The notes under the pieces were generated by a model that had not been told where the DNA came from, ran no database searches, and saw nothing but the letters and a program-made list of their open reading frames with translations. 64,000 nucleotides of DNA from Crocinitomicaceae bacterium (GTDB lineage: Bacteria; Bacteroidota; Bacteroidia; Flavobacteriales_D; Crocinitomicaceae): NCBI GenBank assembly GCA_024643365.1, contig JAHENC010000021.1:62001-126000 (forward strand), read 5' to 3'. A program made the translations under genes and the position numbers. Position 1 is the first letter of the stretch; each line of letters starts with the position of its first letter. Shown piece after piece: positions 46,733-55,841 of this stretch.

Positions 46733-49327
46733 ATGAAGTGGATTCCCCAAATAATATTGTTTTTTTTATGGATGACTACGGTGAATGTTCAATCCCAAGT
46801 CATGGATGATTTCTCAGATGGAGATTTCAGTAACAATCCTTCATGGAATGGAAACACTGTTGAGTTCACTGTGAATGCTAGTCAACAGTTGCAATTAAAC
46901 AACACCATTTCAGGAAGTTCCTACTTGAGTTTAACTCACGGGAGTAGTAATTTATTAAATCATGAATGGCATTTTTGGATTAAACAAAGTTTTACTCCTT
47001 CATCCAGTAATTTTGGAAAAGTCTTTTTAAGTGCAGACAATAGCGATTTGACGGCGGTACAAAATGGCTACTACCTTTTGTTTGGAGAAGCAAATGCAGT
47101 AGATGCGATTCGTCTTTTCAAATTAGTAAATGGTATTCCTACGCAATTATGTTCAGGTGTGGACGGGCAAATTTCGAACAGTTTTACAGTTGGTGTTAAA
47201 GTTGTATTAAACACGAATGGTACGTGGGAATTATCAGCAGATTTCAACGGCGGGACCAATTATGTCGTTCAAGGAAGTGCAAATGACCCGAGTATTCTTT
47301 CAGGATCCTTTTTTGGCTATTTGTGCACCTATACATCAAGTAATGCGAATAAATTCTATTTGGATGATCTCTATGTTGGGGATGCGATTATAGATCTTCA
47401 AGCCCCAATCTTACTTCAAGCTTCCGTGATTTCTCCTAATCAAGTCGATGTATTGTTTAACGAGGCACTCAGTTCAACAACAGCCAATGAAGTAGCAAAC
47501 TATGCCATTCTACCCTTTAACTCGTTTGTTTCTGCGCAACAAGACAATTTAAATCAAGCATTGGTGCATTTGACAACCATGTTTCCACTGACAAATGGCA
47601 ATTCGTATTCATTAATGACGGCAAACCTCTCCGATTTAGCTGGAAATATAACCGGTAATCAAGCGGCTAGTTTTGATTATTTGGTAGCGGATACTGCCGA
47701 AAAGGGAGATGTAATCATTACCGAATTTTTTGCTGACCCTACACCAGTCATCGGACTTCCTGAAGTGGAATATGTGGAAATTTTCAATAAAACCGGAAAG
47801 GTTTTTCATTTACAAGACTGGACAATCAGTGATGGTTCCTCAAATGGTACGATTGGTGATTTTTGGTTACTGCCTGGCTCTTATATTGTTTTGACGGCCA
47901 ATGCAAACTTTGGACTATTTACAAATGTTGCTGGTGTTACAAGTTTCCCAAGCTTAAACAATGCTGGGGATCAACTTATATTAACTGATCAGACAGGATT
48001 GCTCATCGACCGATTGACCTATACAGACGAATGGTATCAAGACCCAAATAAACAAGAGGGAGGATATAGTTTGGAGCGAATAAATTTAAACGATCCTTGT
48101 TCCAACTACGATAATTGGTCCGCGTCGAATGATCCATCTGGAGGATCTCCAGGGACAATCAATTCCATTTTCAGCGCAGCGCCGGATTACCAAAATCCAA
48201 ATTTACTTTCGCTCATTGCCTTGAGTCCAAACTTCTTGGAAGTATCCTTTTCAGAAGGAATGGATTCTAGCAGCCTGGCAAATACACAAATCATTGCGAG
48301 TCCTAATTTAAGTGTTCAAGAAACATTTATTCAAAACGTGAATGATAATCCAAACGGGCCACCACAGTTCATTATCCAATTTAACGAGAATTTCCTTCCA
48401 TCAACCAACTATCAAATTCAACTTGGTCCTGTGAGTGATTGCTGGCAAAATGACACCACATTCATCGGTCAATTCACCTTGCCAGAACAAGCGCAAGTAG
48501 GTGATCTTGTCATTAATGAAATTTTAGCGAACCCTTTGAATGGTGGGCAAGATTTCATTGAATTATACAACCGATCTACGAAAGTAATTGACTTGAAGGA
48601 CTGGCAAATAGCGAATTATGACAACGATACCATTTCCAATTTAAAAACGATTTCGAATCACTTTATCTTGGAGCCGAATTCCTATGTTGCCATCAGTGAA
48701 GACACCAGTTTTCTTCTCGAAAATTATCCCGCAAGTATTTCTGGAAGAATGATTCAAATGGATATGCCAAGTTATAATATCGATTCTGGAACGGTTTATT
48801 TATTTTACAATAGCGAACAAATCGACCGTGTTTCCTATTCGGAAGATTGGCAATTTTCTTTAATTGATAATTCGGATGGTGTTAGTTTGGAGCGCATATC
48901 ACCAAATGCTTCTTCTAACCAAGCATCCAATTGGCATTCCGCAGCTGAGTCCATTGGATTTGCCACACCTGGACGAGTGAACTCCCAATATCAATATTTA
49001 GGAACAACCGAATCCATCAGCTTACAAAAAGATGTTTTCTCGCCAGATCAAGATGGATTTGAGGATATCCTTTTGGTCAATTATGCTTTTTCTGAAAGTG
49101 GATTATTAGCTAAAGCAAGAATTTATGATGATTTCGGAAGGGAGGTAAAAACATTGTTTTCCAATGAATTAATGGGGACATCCGGATTTTTCACTTGGGA
49201 TGGTGTAAATACAGAACAAGCAAAAGCTCCAATAGGAATTTATGTATTAATTATAGAAGTTTTCTCTGTTGATGGAGCTGTCATTTTAGCAAAAAAAATC
49301 CCGTTTACTCTAGCTGGCAAATTGTAA
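46733..49327 (+). CDS. Secreted multidomain protein with two lamin-tail domains and a type IX C-terminal region
   Basis: An 864-residue exported protein; a signal peptide ends near VNVQSQ. Residues 25-220 resemble a concanavalin-like fold (HEWHFWIKQSFTPSSSNFG). Bacterial Ig-like segments with the FNEALSSTTANEVANYAI pattern follow near 240-325 and again near 500-600. Two lamin-tail domains begin at VIITEFFADPTP near 325 and LVINEILANPLNGGQDFIE near 595. The last 100 residues (VFSPDQDGFEDILLVNYAF to the end) form a FlgD-like/type IX C-terminal domain. It is probably exported through the PorU/PorV system. Ligand or role is unknown. ATG at 46733 starts the signal peptide. Confidence 0.82.
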   Translation: MKWIPQIILFFLWMTTVNVQSQVMDDFSDGDFSNNPSWNGNTVEFTVNASQQLQLNNTISGSSYLSLTHGSSNLLNHEWHFWIKQSFTPSSSNFGKVFLSADNSDLTAVQNGYYLLFGEANAVDAIRLFKLVNGIPTQLCSGVDGQISNSFTVGVKVVLNTNGTWELSADFNGGTNYVVQGSANDPSILSGSFFGYLCTYTSSNANKFYLDDLYVGDAIIDLQAPILLQASVISPNQVDVLFNEALSSTTANEVANYAILPFNSFVSAQQDNLNQALVHLTTMFPLTNGNSYSLMTANLSDLAGNITGNQAASFDYLVADTAEKGDVIITEFFADPTPVIGLPEVEYVEIFNKTGKVFHLQDWTISDGSSNGTIGDFWLLPGSYIVLTANANFGLFTNVAGVTSFPSLNNAGDQLILTDQTGLLIDRLTYTDEWYQDPNKQEGGYSLERINLNDPCSNYDNWSASNDPSGGSPGTINSIFSAAPDYQNPNLLSLIALSPNFLEVSFSEGMDSSSLANTQIIASPNLSVQETFIQNVNDNPNGPPQFIIQFNENFLPSTNYQIQLGPVSDCWQNDTTFIGQFTLPEQAQVGDLVINEILANPLNGGQDFIELYNRSTKVIDLKDWQIANYDNDTISNLKTISNHFILEPNSYVAISEDTSFLLENYPASISGRMIQMDMPSYNIDSGTVYLFYNSEQIDRVSYSEDWQFSLIDNSDGVSLERISPNASSNQASNWHSAAESIGFATPGRVNSQYQYLGTTESISLQKDVFSPDQDGFEDILLVNYAFSESGLLAKARIYDDFGREVKTLFSNELMGTSGFFTWDGVNTEQAKAPIGIYVLIIEVFSVDGAVILAKKIPFTLAGKL

Positions 49328-49345
49328 CTTTGTAAAAACAAAACG

Positions 49346-49807
49346 ATGAAACGATTCTTGCTCTCATGTAGCCTATTATTTACCTTGACACTTTTCGGTC
49401 AGCGTTATACCAATTCCGTTGGACTTAGATTTTCTAATATTGGCCTCACACAAATCAATGCAAAGCATTATATGAATGCGAGCAACGCCGTTGAAGTAAG
49501 CCTTGGTGGTAGTACAAACTATATTTGGATGCAGGGGAATTACGAATGGCAACATCCGTTGGTGGATGATCTTGATTATTATTTTGGAGCAGGACCCGGA
49601 GTAGGAATTGTTTCCGGAAATCCCATCATGCAAAATTCTGCAAATGATCGATTTATGCTAGGAGCAAATGGAGTGATCGGTTTAGAATATAAACTTCCTG
49701 ATTACCCGTTTACCTTTGCAATCGAGTCAGGACCATACTTACAAATCATACCAAGTTTAAGTTTGGGATGGAACATTGGACTTGCAGCACGATATGTCCT
49801 CCCTTAA
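49346..49807 (+). CDS. Small outer-membrane barrel-like protein
   Basis: A 153-residue exported protein with a signal peptide (MKRFLLSCSLLFTLTLFGQ). The rest alternates as short beta-strands with turns (NAVEVSLGGSTNYIWMQGNY, YYFGAGPGVGIVSG, FTFAIESGPYLQIIP) and ends YVLP, consistent with a small eight-strand barrel. I do not recognise a named family. It begins 18 bases after the lamin-tail gene and overlaps the LETM1-like gene by 14 bases. An exact -7 box (TAACTTTG, 49325-49332) overlaps the preceding stop codon, so it may have its own promoter. Confidence 0.75.
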   Translation: MKRFLLSCSLLFTLTLFGQRYTNSVGLRFSNIGLTQINAKHYMNASNAVEVSLGGSTNYIWMQGNYEWQHPLVDDLDYYFGAGPGVGIVSGNPIMQNSANDRFMLGANGVIGLEYKLPDYPFTFAIESGPYLQIIPSLSLGWNIGLAARYVLP

Positions 49808-51074
49808 GAACAGCATATCTCCTGGATCCAAAAATTGGATTCCCAAGTTTTTTCAGTTATTGGAAAAAGGAGTCATTTCCTTGGATTTAGAACTCATTCA
49901 AACCAACGAAACAGACTTAACACATTTCGTATCGCATCGAACAGGACTTGTCTATGGAAATGCTTTACACCTCCTATTTACAAATGAACTAGACTCATCG
50001 AAATACACAAACGATGAAAAACTGAAATTGCTCCTTTTTGAGACCTTGTTATTTACCTATCTAAGAAAAAACCAAGGTGAATTCGATAAAAATGCTTTCA
50101 TGGAAAACCTCATCGAATTTTATGGGAACACAAAAGATGGTGGCGTTTTTGCATGGTTTGATCGAATTTTTACAGGAAAAACCAATCAAAGCATCGAAGA
50201 AATATTGGCGCACCGCATTCAAGTAAAAAGTACTTTTTTTGGTGCAAATTATTGGTTGAATCACCTTTCAAACGCCTTTATTTTTCTGGATGTTGTTTTA
50301 TACCGCGCTTTTTTAGAGGGAAACATTCAATCCTTTTCCCGTCATTACGCTGATTACGCAAGTTCATTGATGAATGGAATGATCTATGCGGCGTATACCG
50401 ATGATAACGCAGAAGATAAAGAACAACGAGTATTATGGCACTTTTTAGCCTCAACAGAACTCGAAAAATCAAAAAAATTGCGGTTTGAAAATAGGATTTT
50501 AACTGGCGTCACGCTTCGTGTGTTAAAAAAGGAACGAGTCGTTGATAAATTACTTTCAAAATTCACGGTCGAACTAGGCCTTTTTCTTATTCAAGGAACA
50601 CATCAACCGAATGAAGAGGAACAAAAAAAATTGGCGTCACTCGGTCAGGCGCTTGATTTATCAAGCACCGAAATTCAAGAGTCCATTGAAATGTGTAATG
50701 CCTATATGCTTCAGAACCAAAATGAAATTCTCGTTTTTCAATCAGAAACGGAAACAGGTTATGTTTTTAAGGCTTTCAGCAAGCGATGGATTCGAATCTT
50801 AGGTCGAAATAAAGATAAACTGGTTCAAGAAATGCGAGAAAGCAAGGAATTGATGTCCTTGATTCAGAAATCGACCAAAGAAGAATTAAGCGCGGCGGAA
50901 AAAGAACAAGTACGCACACAATTCCTAGATTTAATAAAGACAATGCCTTCACTGGCACTATTTCTTTTACCTGGAGGAAGCTTACTTCTCCCTTTAATTC
51001 TTAAACTTGTCCCTGAATTAATGCCATCCGCCTTCAAAGTGAATGAAATTGAAAAAAACAACGATAAAAAATGA
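49794..51074 (+). CDS. LETM1-like protein
   Basis: A 426-residue protein. Most of it is helical and not assignable. The C-terminal 60 residues contain a hydrophobic stretch, MPSLALFLLPGGSLLLPLI, then LVPELMPSAF. This resembles the ribosome-binding/membrane segment of mitochondrial LETM1 (LP..LKL.P..LPS.F). I recall that Flavobacteria annotate this family as LETM1-related biofilm-associated protein; its action is unknown, and ion transport should not be assumed. ATG at 49794 is chosen because an upstream ATG adds only six residues; either way it overlaps the upstream gene. The next gene overlaps its stop by 4 bases. Confidence 0.75.
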   Translation: MSSLKNSISPGSKNWIPKFFQLLEKGVISLDLELIQTNETDLTHFVSHRTGLVYGNALHLLFTNELDSSKYTNDEKLKLLLFETLLFTYLRKNQGEFDKNAFMENLIEFYGNTKDGGVFAWFDRIFTGKTNQSIEEILAHRIQVKSTFFGANYWLNHLSNAFIFLDVVLYRAFLEGNIQSFSRHYADYASSLMNGMIYAAYTDDNAEDKEQRVLWHFLASTELEKSKKLRFENRILTGVTLRVLKKERVVDKLLSKFTVELGLFLIQGTHQPNEEEQKKLASLGQALDLSSTEIQESIEMCNAYMLQNQNEILVFQSETETGYVFKAFSKRWIRILGRNKDKLVQEMRESKELMSLIQKSTKEELSAAEKEQVRTQFLDLIKTMPSLALFLLPGGSLLLPLILKLVPELMPSAFKVNEIEKNNDKK

Positions 51075-51502
51075 ACTGTAAGATCCACATTTACCTTCTA
51101 AACGATTTATATTCACAAGAATTAGCTGATTTAGAGCATGAAGGGAATCAATCCATTGACAACATCAAGTACGAATGGGAGGATGAATTATCTATTTCAA
51201 GTGATGTAACTTCAGTGACAGAATTATCCGATGTCGCTTATCCACTTGCAGGAATGAATGAGAACAATGAAGCTTTTCAATTCGACATTCCAAACATGCA
51301 TTTATTTGAAATCAGTTCTTCGGACGCTCCAAATGTATATGTAGGTGCTTCAGAAAGCATTGTTTCATCTGCAAAGTTTGATAAAACGGAAGAAACATTT
51401 ACAATTGAAATCTTCTTGAAAGATTACGAACCAATGTCCAATCCAACTCCCGGAATCTTCATTGCAGCAAAATCGTTCCCAAAAGAATTGATTCGTTTAT
51501 GA
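51071..51502 (+). CDS. Hypothetical acidic protein
   Basis: A 143-residue, strongly acidic protein (ELADLEHEGNQSIDN; YEWEDELSISSDVTSV) with no signal peptide or membrane segment. I do not recognise any domain. The predicted pattern is mixed strand and loop. Its start overlaps the LETM1-like gene (ATGA) and its end overlaps the ABC ATPase by 4 bases. It is therefore embedded in a translationally coupled row and probably works with one of these neighbours. Confidence 0.7.
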   Translation: MNCKIHIYLLNDLYSQELADLEHEGNQSIDNIKYEWEDELSISSDVTSVTELSDVAYPLAGMNENNEAFQFDIPNMHLFEISSSDAPNVYVGASESIVSSAKFDKTEETFTIEIFLKDYEPMSNPTPGIFIAAKSFPKELIRL

Positions 51503-52428
51503 TTGTATTAAAAAACATACAATTATCCTTCAATAAACCCATTATCAAAAGGGCAAATTTAACCGTTTCTCAAGGCGAAATTCTAGGTCTCGTTGGAAAG
51601 AGTGGTGCTGGAAAATCCTCTTTATTAAAAATAATCGCTGGACTCATTGATCCAGATACTGGTGAGATTTCCATCGATCAACAGGTTCAACCGCGTGTTC
51701 ATCAATTATTGATCCCAGGATTTAAGCGGGTCGCTATGGTTAATCAAGACTTCAAGTTAGATGTATACCATACGGTGGAAGAAAACCTACGTGAAGTTGT
51801 TTTGCATTTACCAAATCACAAACGTGATAAGCGCGTTCAACAATTATTGCGCTTATTTGACCTTAAATCCATTTCAGCGACCAAAGCACATTTAATCTCC
51901 GGAGGAGAACAACAGCGTTTGGCAATTGCACGAGCCATTGCAGATCAACCGGAAATTTTATTACTCGATGAACCATTCGGTCACCTGGACGCAAATTTAC
52001 GTGCACGACTTACAGAGCATTTAATTCGCTTACGAGAAGAAGAAAATACTACCATCATTTTGGTTTCACATGAAGGTCAAGATGTCCTTGGACTTTGCGA
52101 TTCCATTTGCATTTTGAAAAATGGAACTTTGAGTAAAAAATACAAGCCTGAATTTTTATACTACCATTATTCCAATCTTCATCAAGCCCGTCTTTTTGGA
52201 CCCGTTAATGCGATGAAAATGGGAGATAAAACCATTCTTTTTCGTCCGGATGAATACCGAGTTTCTTCAGCGAAGGATGCTCTTACCGTTGAATTTATTC
52301 GTAGTATTTTTGTGGGTGGACTATACCACAACTACTTTCAAACCCAAACGGGAGAAACGATTGTACTTTATCAATTTGAACGCTTAAATGACACCAGAGG
52401 AATCGAAATCGTTAAAAAAACGCAGTAA
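51499..52428 (+). CDS. ABC transporter ATP-binding protein, no permease nearby
   Basis: A 309-residue ATPase. Walker A is GLVGKSGAGKSSLLKIIAG near residue 33, the Q-loop region is RVAMVNQDFKLD, the signature is LISGGEQQRLAIARAIADQ near 133, Walker B is ILLLDEPFGHLDANL near 153, and the switch histidine is in ILVSHEGQDV near 190. Residues 215-309 form a TOBE-like extension, as in CysA/PotA/MalK-type import ATPases. No permease or binding protein is in the window, so its partner is unknown. It overlaps its neighbours on both sides: the next gene starts 41 bases inside it. Confidence 0.9.
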   Translation: MIVLKNIQLSFNKPIIKRANLTVSQGEILGLVGKSGAGKSSLLKIIAGLIDPDTGEISIDQQVQPRVHQLLIPGFKRVAMVNQDFKLDVYHTVEENLREVVLHLPNHKRDKRVQQLLRLFDLKSISATKAHLISGGEQQRLAIARAIADQPEILLLDEPFGHLDANLRARLTEHLIRLREEENTTIILVSHEGQDVLGLCDSICILKNGTLSKKYKPEFLYYHYSNLHQARLFGPVNAMKMGDKTILFRPDEYRVSSAKDALTVEFIRSIFVGGLYHNYFQTQTGETIVLYQFERLNDTRGIEIVKKTQ

Positions 52429-53290
52429 ACTTAATTGGTACTGGGGATTCACAGCTTTCAAAGAAGCCCTTATTACCTATGTAAGAGATGGTGCATTTTA
52501 TCATGGGGCGGCATTGGCCTATTACACCCTTTTTGCGTTTATTCCTATTATTTATTTGACAAGTTCAATCTTTGGTAGAATCGTTGGTCCGAAGAACATG
52601 AAAGAAATGGTTTCTGATTTACTGCGAAATCAGATGGGCATGGAGGATAGTTCTTCCATTATGGAGGTTGTAAACGGCATGTCCTTACATAAACCCAATT
52701 TTTTCTTTGAAATGGTCAGTGTAGCCGTACTTCTTTACAGTTGTTCCGCCTTCTTTGTATCCCTGAAACGAAGTTTGAATGAGTTCTTTATGGTTACGAA
52801 GAAAAATAGACAAGAAGAGAATTTATTCATGGATATCATCGGTTTTCGTTTTATTTCGATGGGTTTACTAGCGGTTTTCGCGTTGATTATCATCCTCTTT
52901 TATTTTGCCCAGGTATTTATTTTTTCTGCTATTCAAAATTGGAATCATTACCATAGTGGCATTGTTGATTTTTCGCTTGTTGTGCTGCAGAACATCTTGA
53001 CAATTGGCAGTAACTTAATGATTTTCACCTTGGTATTTAAGTTCATTCCCGATGCAAAAGTCCAATGGAATGTCGCTTTCAAGGGTGCCATTTTCACTTC
53101 CATTTTACTGGTGTTCAGTCAGTTTATAATCAACTACTACTTACAAAATTATTTTGTCCTTGGGAAAATCGGAATCGCAAATTCCTTGTTTATAACCTTA
53201 GCTTGGGTACACTATTCGGCACAAATCGTCTTTCTGGGAGCAAAATTCACGTATGTGGTTGGGAAAATGACCGGACAAGGCATCAAGTAA
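52388..53290 (+). CDS. YihY/BrkB family membrane protein
   Basis: A 300-residue inner-membrane protein of the YihY (formerly RNase BN) family. About six hydrophobic helices are visible, with family motifs YVRDGAFYHGAALAYYTLFA near residue 30 and KFIPDAKVQWNVAFKGA near 220. FFVSLKRSLNEFF near 120 is also typical. The function is unproven; it is often called a virulence factor or alternate transporter without firm evidence. ATG at 52388 makes a 41-base overlap with the ABC gene; no later ATG precedes the first helix, so the overlap is probably real. It is convergent with lptD. Confidence 0.88.
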   Translation: MTPEESKSLKKRSKLNWYWGFTAFKEALITYVRDGAFYHGAALAYYTLFAFIPIIYLTSSIFGRIVGPKNMKEMVSDLLRNQMGMEDSSSIMEVVNGMSLHKPNFFFEMVSVAVLLYSCSAFFVSLKRSLNEFFMVTKKNRQEENLFMDIIGFRFISMGLLAVFALIIILFYFAQVFIFSAIQNWNHYHSGIVDFSLVVLQNILTIGSNLMIFTLVFKFIPDAKVQWNVAFKGAIFTSILLVFSQFIINYYLQNYFVLGKIGIANSLFITLAWVHYSAQIVFLGAKFTYVVGKMTGQGIK

Positions 53291-53293
53291 TTA

Positions 53294-55819
53294 CTACAAT
53301 AATGCCGGTGGTTTTCTGATTTCAATCTTCGCATCTTTGAATATCGAAGAAGTATTGCGGATGCTAAACAAGAAGCTTTTATTTCCACCAACCGGTACAT
53401 AATAGAAAGACAAGGCCCAACAGTGTAAATTGCGATTCAAGGAAAAATAAGCGTTTGTTAAGCGGAATTCTTGCAAATTAAAATTTAAGTTTCCGGACAC
53501 ATTCCATCGTTTTGTCATGCTCACATCTCCGCTGACCACTAGTGTTTGAGCAAAAATATTTTTAGTTGGATTCGTGCTTGAAATGCTTTGATTCGAGTTG
53601 ATTGTATACACATGAGACAAGCTCATTTTCCATGGAATATCGAAGTAAATGGCACGCTCAGGATGCAAGGCATAGTAATTAAACTCCGAATTCCAATTTT
53701 GCTCATTGACCGTTGAAGTATTGTTTGCGACTTTTTCCCGTGTTCTTTTTGGGGCAATTGTAATTGAAGTAGTGAGATTCGATGAAATAAAACGACCAAG
53801 TCCTTGCTGACTTGAGTTTGCATAAACCTTCATTGTTTTCCCTGTGCTCACATCCCATGCATAAGGACTAAAATTTGCACCAGAAACAAAGTTGATCCAA
53901 TCCGCTGGACTAATTCTCAAGTTCAATGAAAGATTGGATAAACGCATAGAATCCTTCATGAAATCATAATTCCCATTGATGGACAATTGATCAATCAAAC
54001 GAATTTTTCGAAATCCAGTCAAAGTATCCTTGTCTGACTTCACTTTTAACTCCATGGTATTATTGATTCCAAAATTCAATAGTGCTGCTTTTTGATTATT
54101 CCCAACACTGTAGATTGAATTTTCAAAAGGAGAATATTTTACCAAAGATTGATTGACTCCAACATTGGCTTGTGCTAACTCATTTAATTGAGGGACATAA
54201 CGGAATCCAACAGAAGGGGTAATTAAATGGCGTAATTTGGGTTTGTTCTTTCCTATGAATTGATAATAAGAATAAATGACACTAGTCATGCTGACACTGA
54301 AATTGACTTCATTAGCCATCCCAAATTGTTGCAAGGTGTCATTTTTAGACTTGTTAGCAAGGGGATCGTAAAATTTCTGAATCTGTTGGAAATTGATTTT
54401 ATTTCCATAATTAACTGAAGGATTTATCTTGATGGCATTTCCAAACAATCCACTTGTCGTTTGAATAGACATCGATTGGGAGAATCCATTCATGAATTGT
54501 TGTGAAATACCGTTAAAATCACCAACAGACAATAATTGATCAGAAAAGTTTGATCTGTTTTGTCCCTCGAAGTTGTACGTGATTCCTATACGTTCTATGG
54601 TCTTTTTCCAATTCTTATCACTTGCTTTAAAGGTGTTTTTAAACGGAAATACCCGTGTAAGATTGGCATTCAAAACTGGACTCACCAACGCAATGTTTTT
54701 CGCGATGGAATTTTGACGCATGGAGATTTTCATACCCATATTGAATGGTTTCCCCGGGAATGATCGATTAATGTTGATATCCGAATTGAATGAATTGGTG
54801 AAATATTCAGGATTAATTGGGTCTAAGTTATTTTTTGCCGTGTTATCCGAAATGAAATTCACATTAGATGAAAAGCTCCAATAAGGATTTGACTTTGGTG
54901 CTTTTCTATGGGACCATTGTATGCTTAATTTATTGTTTTTGTCTTTCGTTGGGAATCCCAAATTAAATTGCTGGAATCCAACGGAAATACGTCCGGAGAA
55001 GCCGTATCGTTTGGAGTAATCTAGGTCATTTCGCAAGCCCCATGAGCCTCGACTATACAAGTTTGCATACACTGCGGTTTGCAATTGATCGTTGATTGGA
55101 ATGTAGTAGCCTAAATTTTGAACACCAAAACCGTAATTCGACAAAGGAACAAACTCTGGAAATAACAAACCGTTTGATTTTTGTTCCTTCGTTGGAATAA
55201 ATGCAAACGGTAATCCGAGCGGCGTTGGAATACCATTCACCCAAAGATTCATAGGTCCAGTCGCAATACGTTCGTTCGGTACAATTACCCCTTTACTCAA
55301 TTGAAAATGGTAATGCGGCTCATCCAAATCACAAGTGGTCAGACGTCCTTTCACCAAATGTATTTCCTCGTTCGGTTGTCGTTTCGCTGTTTCCATGTGG
55401 AAATAAAATTCATCCTGCTTGATGGCCAATTCTTCTAAAAATCCTTTTTTTGTTTTGGTATTAAACTTCAAAGTGTGACAAGTCACTGATTCTCCCCCAT
55501 CGGTGAACACCGGGAACTCCACTTTATTGCTGTCCTTATCAAAACGATATTTTGCCCAAATTTCGTTTGCGTTAAGGTCTAGTAAAATATATCCTGCGGT
55601 GATGAGTAATCCTTCCATTTCGACTCTTGCATTGCCGTATAAATGGACTTGTTTTTTATCAACATCATTTAAAATTCGTTCATCCGCTGAATAGGTGATG
55701 ATATTCTGCATACTTGAGTCATTGACAAACAAGGTGTCCTGGGCTGTAACCACAGACGAATTGCACATTATTAACAATGTGACGAAGAAAAGTTGTTGTA
55801 TCAATGTTCTTTTGGTCAA
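53294..55819 (-). CDS. lptD: LPS-assembly protein LptD (OstA-like)
   Basis: An 841-residue outer-membrane protein that inserts lipopolysaccharide into the outer leaflet. After the signal peptide (to SVVTAQ), residues 30-230 form the OstA/LptA-like beta-jellyroll (VHLYGNARVEMEGLLITAGY, FNTKTKKGFLEELAIKQDEF, GRLTTCDLDEPHYHFQ). The remainder is a large barrel beginning near FAFIPTKEQKSNGLLFPEF. The start codon is apparently TTG at 55819, since the full signal peptide requires it; the next ATG (55768) lies inside the hydrophobic core. It is divergent from the amidase gene with only 22 bases between. Annotation as LptD fits Bacteroidota homologues, which diverge strongly from E. coli. Confidence 0.87.
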   Translation of the reverse strand: MTKRTLIQQLFFVTLLIMCNSSVVTAQDTLFVNDSSMQNIITYSADERILNDVDKKQVHLYGNARVEMEGLLITAGYILLDLNANEIWAKYRFDKDSNKVEFPVFTDGGESVTCHTLKFNTKTKKGFLEELAIKQDEFYFHMETAKRQPNEEIHLVKGRLTTCDLDEPHYHFQLSKGVIVPNERIATGPMNLWVNGIPTPLGLPFAFIPTKEQKSNGLLFPEFVPLSNYGFGVQNLGYYIPINDQLQTAVYANLYSRGSWGLRNDLDYSKRYGFSGRISVGFQQFNLGFPTKDKNNKLSIQWSHRKAPKSNPYWSFSSNVNFISDNTAKNNLDPINPEYFTNSFNSDININRSFPGKPFNMGMKISMRQNSIAKNIALVSPVLNANLTRVFPFKNTFKASDKNWKKTIERIGITYNFEGQNRSNFSDQLLSVGDFNGISQQFMNGFSQSMSIQTTSGLFGNAIKINPSVNYGNKINFQQIQKFYDPLANKSKNDTLQQFGMANEVNFSVSMTSVIYSYYQFIGKNKPKLRHLITPSVGFRYVPQLNELAQANVGVNQSLVKYSPFENSIYSVGNNQKAALLNFGINNTMELKVKSDKDTLTGFRKIRLIDQLSINGNYDFMKDSMRLSNLSLNLRISPADWINFVSGANFSPYAWDVSTGKTMKVYANSSQQGLGRFISSNLTTSITIAPKRTREKVANNTSTVNEQNWNSEFNYYALHPERAIYFDIPWKMSLSHVYTINSNQSISSTNPTKNIFAQTLVVSGDVSMTKRWNVSGNLNFNLQEFRLTNAYFSLNRNLHCWALSFYYVPVGGNKSFLFSIRNTSSIFKDAKIEIRKPPALL

Positions 55820-55829
55820 AGTTGGCTCT

Positions 55830-55837
55830 TAATTTTG
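55830..55837 (+). promoter_or_regulatory. -7 promoter box for the amidase-mlaD operon
   Basis: TAATTTTG fits TAnnTTTG and ends 4 bases before the amidase ATG in a 22-base divergent gap; a TTTG at 55811-55814 is 15 bases upstream. A leaderless transcript is suggested. Confidence 0.5.
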
Positions 55838-55841
55838 TCGT

